DNA of 64,000 bases, from the NCBI GenBank assembly GCA_030613245.1, contig JAUWMI010000001.1, forward strand, positions 62,001 to 126,000, written 5' to 3'. Shown here piece by piece: positions 59,130 to 64,000 of this stretch. The DNA is from Candidatus Sumerlaeota bacterium. Its GTDB lineage: Bacteria > Sumerlaeota > Sumerlaeia > MWCT01 > JAUWMI01. Under the pieces are notes generated by a model. That model saw only the letters and a program-made list of their open reading frames with translations. It was not told the DNA's origin and ran no database searches. A program made the translations under genes and the position numbers. Every line of letters starts with the position of its first letter. Position 1 is the stretch's first letter.

Positions 59130-59746
59130 AGCCGATATTGGCCTTGGGAAAAACAAACGAGCAATCGGAAAGCGGCAGCGTGAACGCCGGTGCGAAGGTC
59201 ATTCCCGTTACCGACACCAGCGGATTCGCCGTCGGCGATCCGATCTTCATCAGCGAGACCGACGGCTCGGAAGTCGAATACCTCGGCGAGATCGTCTCGA
59301 AGACGGCCAGCGACATCACCATTTCTTACGCCGTCAAGGAATCGAAAGGCCCGGGCTACAAAGTTTGGAAGCCGACCTACTATGAGCTCATGCCGTACGA
59401 CGTCTCCTCGCCGGACAAACGCACCGCGCTCGGCGTCGAGACTCAGCGTACTCAATCGGGCGTTCCTTACCGCACGAGAATCGCGGATCCGTATACGATA
59501 GTCACCTTGACTTGGGAGATGCTTCCCCGGTCGGTTCTGCAGGCCCTGGATACGTTCATAATCGTCCACCTGAACCATGGCATCGAGAAGTGCACGGTAG
59601 GGTATTATGATTATAAAGCGGGTGGGATCTATTCGGTCACGGCAACGCTGCTCCTTGACGAGCTTCCGTATTCGGAGCGCATACCCGGTCTCGCCCCTCT
59701 TGACATATTATTTCAGATCGACCAGGTGGGAGCTTACCAGTCGTGA
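59126..59746 (+). CDS. Distal tail/tail-tip protein
   Basis: 206 residues. The N-terminal part (GSVNAGAKVIPVTDTSGFAV; ISETDGSEVEYLG) looks like a small beta-rich insert, and the C-terminal part (PYTIVTLTWEMLPRSVLQAL) like a distal tail protein. It overlaps the tape measure stop (ATGA) and the next start. Assignment is by position as much as sequence. Confidence 0.6.
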   Translation: MKPILALGKTNEQSESGSVNAGAKVIPVTDTSGFAVGDPIFISETDGSEVEYLGEIVSKTASDITISYAVKESKGPGYKVWKPTYYELMPYDVSSPDKRTALGVETQRTQSGVPYRTRIADPYTIVTLTWEMLPRSVLQALDTFIIVHLNHGIEKCTVGYYDYKAGGIYSVTATLLLDELPYSERIPGLAPLDILFQIDQVGAYQS

Positions 59747-62700
59747 AGACGCTTAGTACAAAGCAAGAGACGGAACGAGAGAAGACCGGGCAGGATATCT
59801 TCTGGCTCGTCGAGATAGATTTCCCCGCACCAACCGGCACGAAGTATTATTCCACCAGACAGTTCACGATCGAGGGCAGAACTTACGAAGGGAAAGTAAC
59901 GCGCTACCCGTCGCTCTCGAAGGTGCTGCCCTCGGGCATAGACGAACTGGGCATAGTGGATTCCGCCGACATCGGCATTCAGAGCCTGCCGGAGGATCCT
60001 AATCGGTTCGAGAAGCTGACGCTTCAGCATACGCTCGAAGGCCTGGAAGTGCGGCTGAGATACATTTTCAAAGACCTGTTAGGCAGCATCGGCCTTTCCG
60101 ACATCATAGACGCGCACACGTACAGGATAGACGACTTCGAAGTCAGCACGCGGGAGGTCAGACTCAAGCTTGTTGACCTTACGCTCGCGTTGGGTGAAAG
60201 GGAAGTAGGCCGCGCGATCACGTCGGAGGAGGCGATATTCCGCCTGGCGCCACCCGAGAGCTTCGGCAAGATCATGCCGATAATATTCGGGAAGTGCCGA
60301 GATTGTCGGCTTATCCCGGTCAATATCGGCCAGGAGACGCGGCTGCATGGAAGTCTCTCGCCCGACGACGTCGTCATCAAAGTGGAAGACATCGCGAATT
60401 TCCCCGACCCCAAAGCAAACTGGCGCAAGCTCCAGATAGATGACGAGATCATACATTATAACTACCTCGATGCCGCTGCGAACGAGTTCGGCTCGGGCTC
60501 CAGTCCCTGCAAGCGCGGCCAGGACGACACTGTCGCGCGTGAGCATTCCGACACTTCGGTTGTAAAGGAGATCATGGATTCCTACCATTATCTCGTGGCC
60601 GGGCATCGGTGTAAACTCATCGACAACGTGCGGATCGCGGGCCGCCTCATTTCCAATTACTCCATCCACTGGTGGCAGGTTGCCGGCAAGGACGTGCAGC
60701 TCCTGCAGATAAACGGGTTGCCCACGTACCAGGACGTCATGCCGATTTCCACTTTCCTCGAAGTATCGGGAGAAAAGGACAAAGAGGGGCAATCTGTGTG
60801 GACATGGACAACTGGCGGGAGCAATACCGCTACCGATGCTGGGTTCGCGTATGATGTTGAAGGCATCTTTTCTTTTGCGCAGATAACTAAAGACAATCCC
60901 CTGTTACACATCAAGATGGAAAGCAGTCTTGCAGACGGGGCTGCAAAATATGGCGACTTGGTAAACGTGCGGCTAGGAATTGAGTATTACGAATCGCAGC
61001 CCCATGATGAAGCCAATCCGCCTTCTGCAAAGCTAAAAAGGAATGGGGCTTTTCAGAACTTGCGCGAGAATATTTTTGATTATGTCAATCTAAGACGTAC
61101 CGCAGAGCAGGAAACCGAAGCCGATAATCCCGACCATCCACATGATACCAAGGTTGATATTGGTGACTTGGCCTTGCCTACTGTAAGGCTAAGGAAGAGA
61201 GCTATTGTATATGGGCAAGAGGAAGTTCATGTACCGTCGAGGCCTTCTGAATCAAGTTTTGTAAGGGTTAAAAGTTGGCCGAGTGGGGAGTCAGCATTAT
61301 CAGGGAGTAGTTTTTCGCTTCCGCATTCTTTGCCCCTATCTGGATATGCTGCGGGATACGAAACCGAAATCTATCGTCAAATTGCGCAGCATTCATATTC
61401 TCTTTGGTTTGAGTTTGTTGATGTGCCATATACCAATGAGCAAGCGACCATTAAGAAAATTACAGTAACAGTAACGGCTGGACATGCACCGTATCCATTA
61501 AAGGGATTCATACAAAAAAAGGGGTTTCATATTAACGTACGAGCAGCGGGTGATACCAGTTATGGCCCCAGTGTAGCAGAAGATGTTTATGGAACCAGAA
61601 TAGGCGGCGGTGTAATCAGCCTGGTAAGCGGAGATTATAGGGTAGCACAGGAGGAAGCATTAAGCGATTGGGAAGCGCGGAAACAAATCCAAATATTTAC
61701 TTTTAATATGGATATCCCGACCAATGGTTGGGATTATTTTAGAAACATACAATGGGGTCTTCAGGCTACCAGAGCAAACTGTCCCGAACTAGGTGACCCC
61801 TATGTTCTTGATTCATTTATTTTTCGGATGTACGGCATTGAAGTTGAAATAGAATACGAGTTGGTAGACGGGTTCGATCTAGACATTGAGGTTCTCCCCT
61901 TCCGTAACCTGATTGGCGAGATTGCTTCTAATCGTGCAGTGCAGAAAATCAACATTACAAAATGCGTAGAGAACAACGGGGGCTGGGGATTTTTCAACGA
62001 GACGCCGGAGGTCTTTATTGACTTTAATAGTACGGGGAGTGAGGTCAAAATCTATATCTTGAATGTGTTCTTTGAATTTGAATACCGCGCCAAGACTATG
62101 CGTATCGGTACGGGACGGGTGACGGCGGATGTGGAGGGACACTACAGCGGTTCGACGCTCTACGAAAATCCAGCGTCCCTGATCTGGTTCTTGTTGACTC
62201 ACGTAGATTTCATGGGACTAAGCGGCGACTACCTCGATGTCGATTCTTTCGTGGCCGCACAGGCAGAGCTTACCAATCGTGGATATAAGTTCGCGCGTCG
62301 CATCGGAGATCGCATTCAAATACGGGAACTCCTGGCGGAAGCGGTATGGCAGTGCCGATGCAGGCTTTATTTCGAAGGCGGGAAGTACAGGCTGAAGTTC
62401 CGTCCGTTGGGACCGGCCGGTCTCTTTTCGCCCGGTCTGAGCGTGTTCACTTTCGACAAGACGAACATGCTTGAGCCGATCCTCACGAAAATGCGCTCGC
62501 ATACTACGGAGCTGGCGAATCAGATCACCATAAACTACGACGAGAACAACAACGGCGACGGATTCCTGCGGTCGCACCAGGTAAGCGACCCGAGCAGTGT
62601 CGATCGCTCATGGGGAGAACGTCCCGTCACGAAGTATGCCCGCTGGCATGCGCACAAGAATTCAACCGTCATCGCTGATCTGGCCGCATTCCTTGTCCAG

Positions 62701-63396
62701 CTCCTTTCCTACAAGCACAACTTCGTGATGGTCGACACTCCGCTGCTCTGTTCGCATCTTGAGCGGTGCGACGTCGTCACGATAGACCATCCCGAATCCG
62801 AACTGAACAACATCCCGGGCGAGATTATACACACCTCCAGGATAGCTCCGCATCGCCTGCAATTCATGATCGATACCATCGGGGCGCATATGTATGCTTA
62901 CTGGTACGATGGCAACAACTACATTCTGATCTCCCCGGGGCGGACGATGATGTACTTCGTCGTCGAGGGCGAACTCCTGGGCACGCTCGACTGGCAGGGC
63001 AATTTGACGCTGCGCGGATCCTATGAGCAGAATCAGAAGTCTAAAGTGACGAATTTCACCGAGCCGGTGAAATACATACCGGCCCCGGATCCCGGGCTGC
63101 CACTGGGTTTCCATCACGTGCTGGCGTTCAATATGAAACGATCGCCCACTTATGGCTGGGCCATGCTCTGGTTCCATGGAAAGACATGGAACGACCCGGA
63201 GAAAAGACGCCTCACGATCGCCTCCAAGGTGAAGACGAACCATCCGCTTACCGCAACCGCGACGGACTTCATAACGAATTCCGAAGACCAATGGATTCGA
63301 TTTGCAGTTGACGGTACGAACGTCGTTGCCGAATATAATCACACCGATAAGACATTCTACTTAAAAGGAGGACTTCAGACCAATGCGATACTTTAA
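59743..63396 (+). CDS. Large tail-tip protein, J-like
   Basis: 1217 residues from GTG 59743, overlapping the previous stop. The N-terminal 180 residues (FWLVEIDFPAPTGTKYYS; RYPSLSKVLPSGIDELG) match DUF2163-like tail-tip proteins. The C-terminal half has features of central baseplate/host-specificity proteins (RIGDRIQIRELLAEAVWQC, KYRLKFRP). The middle part (60780-62110, residues about 347-790) is much more AT-rich than its flanks, suggesting an exchanged segment. It should form the tail tip that contacts the host. Confidence 0.78.
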   Translation: MKTLSTKQETEREKTGQDIFWLVEIDFPAPTGTKYYSTRQFTIEGRTYEGKVTRYPSLSKVLPSGIDELGIVDSADIGIQSLPEDPNRFEKLTLQHTLEGLEVRLRYIFKDLLGSIGLSDIIDAHTYRIDDFEVSTREVRLKLVDLTLALGEREVGRAITSEEAIFRLAPPESFGKIMPIIFGKCRDCRLIPVNIGQETRLHGSLSPDDVVIKVEDIANFPDPKANWRKLQIDDEIIHYNYLDAAANEFGSGSSPCKRGQDDTVAREHSDTSVVKEIMDSYHYLVAGHRCKLIDNVRIAGRLISNYSIHWWQVAGKDVQLLQINGLPTYQDVMPISTFLEVSGEKDKEGQSVWTWTTGGSNTATDAGFAYDVEGIFSFAQITKDNPLLHIKMESSLADGAAKYGDLVNVRLGIEYYESQPHDEANPPSAKLKRNGAFQNLRENIFDYVNLRRTAEQETEADNPDHPHDTKVDIGDLALPTVRLRKRAIVYGQEEVHVPSRPSESSFVRVKSWPSGESALSGSSFSLPHSLPLSGYAAGYETEIYRQIAQHSYSLWFEFVDVPYTNEQATIKKITVTVTAGHAPYPLKGFIQKKGFHINVRAAGDTSYGPSVAEDVYGTRIGGGVISLVSGDYRVAQEEALSDWEARKQIQIFTFNMDIPTNGWDYFRNIQWGLQATRANCPELGDPYVLDSFIFRMYGIEVEIEYELVDGFDLDIEVLPFRNLIGEIASNRAVQKINITKCVENNGGWGFFNETPEVFIDFNSTGSEVKIYILNVFFEFEYRAKTMRIGTGRVTADVEGHYSGSTLYENPASLIWFLLTHVDFMGLSGDYLDVDSFVAAQAELTNRGYKFARRIGDRIQIRELLAEAVWQCRCRLYFEGGKYRLKFRPLGPAGLFSPGLSVFTFDKTNMLEPILTKMRSHTTELANQITINYDENNNGDGFLRSHQVSDPSSVDRSWGERPVTKYARWHAHKNSTVIADLAAFLVQLLSYKHNFVMVDTPLLCSHLERCDVVTIDHPESELNNIPGEIIHTSRIAPHRLQFMIDTIGAHMYAYWYDGNNYILISPGRTMMYFVVEGELLGTLDWQGNLTLRGSYEQNQKSKVTNFTEPVKYIPAPDPGLPLGFHHVLAFNMKRSPTYGWAMLWFHGKTWNDPEKRRLTIASKVKTNHPLTATATDFITNSEDQWIRFAVDGTNVVAEYNHTDKTFYLKGGLQTNAIL

Positions 63397-64000
63397 GGTC
63401 ATTTTTAACATCATTATATTGATGCTTTTAACGTTGCCAGGGATAGCACAGACGCTGACGCCTGAGCTGAGCCTGACCACTCCATCGGGGGGTATAGAGG
63501 ACGACAAGGCAAAGATCTGGCGCAGTGATGGTGGGATCATGTATCTGAAGGACGATGAAAATACGACTAAATCGCTGACTGATCTGGTCACCGCAGGCGT
63601 AACGGATCACGGTGTCCTGACAGGGCTGGCAGATGATGACCACACAAACTACCATACCGCTGCACGACATACAGCTGGGCACACAGCCACGTATAATATG
63701 GATTTGCCGATTGACGTGACACAACAGGCGCACGCCACGCTGGGCGGTCATTTGACTGACGACGACATCCACTTCAAGCGTGAGATGTGTAAAGTCTACG
63801 TGGCGAAGGGCGGCACCGGACAGTATAGCAGCATCCAGACCGCCCTTGATAATATTTCAGATGCCGGCGCAGCCAAACCCTATATCGTCTATGTGGCTCC
63901 TGGAGTTTACAATGAGCAAATCAAGCTGAGCAAAAGCTATATCTCTATCGTCGGCACACAACCGGCGGGTGCGAAGATAACCGAAACGCAAGCTTCCGGC
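63383..64000 (+). CDS. Beta-helix fibre-like protein with signal peptide, N-terminal part
   Basis: 206 residues up to the right edge; the gene continues outside. An AAAAGGAGG ribosome site precedes ATG 63383, overlapping the tip gene by 14 bases. The N-terminus is a typical Sec signal peptide (YFKVIFNIIILMLLTLPGIAQ is the hydrophobic part, positions 3-23). Then short repeats (HGVLTGLADDDHTNYHT; HATLGGHLTDDDIH) typical of phage fibres, and a pectate-lyase-like start (YSSIQTALDNIS; YIVYVAPGVYNEQI). A signal peptide on a tail fibre is unexpected. Confidence 0.7.
   Translation, partial: MRYFKVIFNIIILMLLTLPGIAQTLTPELSLTTPSGGIEDDKAKIWRSDGGIMYLKDDENTTKSLTDLVTAGVTDHGVLTGLADDDHTNYHTAARHTAGHTATYNMDLPIDVTQQAHATLGGHLTDDDIHFKREMCKVYVAKGGTGQYSSIQTALDNISDAGAAKPYIVYVAPGVYNEQIKLSKSYISIVGTQPAGAKITETQASG

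Larger units (their letters stand above)
32047..64000. mobile_element. Mu-like transposable prophage, left end and about 32 kb; right end outside the window
   Basis: Mu-type modules occur in order: repressor and Ner-like regulator, DDE transposase, MuB ATPase, Gam, GemA-like, then gp27/gp28/gp29-like terminase and portal, F-like protein, I-like protease/scaffold, decoration and capsid, gp36, G-like and gp37-like joining proteins. The tail module has a tube, frameshifted chaperones, tape measure and tip but no sheath, as in B3/D3112-type phages. The left boundary is placed at about 32047-32051, where a host gene is broken and TG dinucleotides typical of Mu ends occur (TGAATGTTGTG). Genes look intact, so it may be inducible. 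Confidence 0.88.

Overview
The window reads as chromosome of an uncultivated-looking Gram-negative bacterium carrying an integrated transposable phage. Gram-negative envelope features are an outer-membrane beta-barrel, lipoproteins and periplasmic multihaem c-type cytochromes. LexA, UvrA and a PilZ protein are ordinary bacterial housekeeping and signalling genes. The dense multihaem content suggests respiration that ends at or outside the outer membrane. No rRNA, tRNA or other phylogenetic marker is present, so I do not name a phylum.

Bases 1-14092 hold a one-strand cluster of eleven genes: a partial multihaem cytochrome, three NHL beta-propeller proteins, an outer-membrane beta-barrel, two octahaem-type cytochromes (one with a C-terminal membrane anchor), a membrane cytochrome b, a membrane-anchored trihaem protein, a 24-haem modular cytochrome and a 12-haem cytochrome. 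Many junctions overlap by a few bases (ATGA type), so they are probably co-expressed. The parts list suits a quinol-to-periplasm-to-surface electron conduit: cytochrome b takes quinol electrons, small cytochromes relay them, and the barrel with partner cytochromes passes them across the outer membrane. A convergent gene (14268-17168) encodes a 9-haem cytochrome with a PKD-like domain and two C-terminal jelly-roll-like modules.

Bases 17169-32046 are housekeeping and envelope genes: lexA with a near-consensus promoter, a GT-C glycosyltransferase with TPRs, uvrA, a repeat-rich gap, a PilZ protein, a 220-bp MITE-like element, then a leftward run of an exported zinc amidase, an exported NagZ-like GH3 enzyme and a large TIM-barrel/CBM9 protein. 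The last host gene (30933 to about 32046) is a two-domain lectin-like protein cut in mid-domain.

From about 32047 to the right edge is a Mu-like transposable prophage whose right end lies outside the window. Left to right: an exported protein and a LexA-type repressor (leftward), a Ner-like regulator, a putative PD-(D/E)XK nuclease, iterons, a MuA-type DDE transposase, a MuB-type ATPase, small zinc and membrane proteins, a Gam-like protein, a spore-photoproduct-lyase-like radical SAM protein, a cargo lipoprotein, a GemA-like protein and a terminator. After that come terminase, portal, F-like protein, a YiiX-like cysteine peptidase, protease/scaffold, decoration protein, major capsid protein and head-tail joining proteins. 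The tail genes are a tube protein, frameshifted chaperones, tape measure, tail tip and a beta-helix fibre. No sheath gene is seen, so the tail is probably long and non-contractile (the B3/D3112 type) on a Mu-type transposition core.

The most unusual points are: the nuclease next to the transposase; two paralogous exported phage proteins, one in the lysogenic operon; the radical SAM repair-like enzyme; the glycosidase-fold lipoprotein; a fibre with a Sec signal peptide; and heptamer and REP-like spacer repeats inside the phage.
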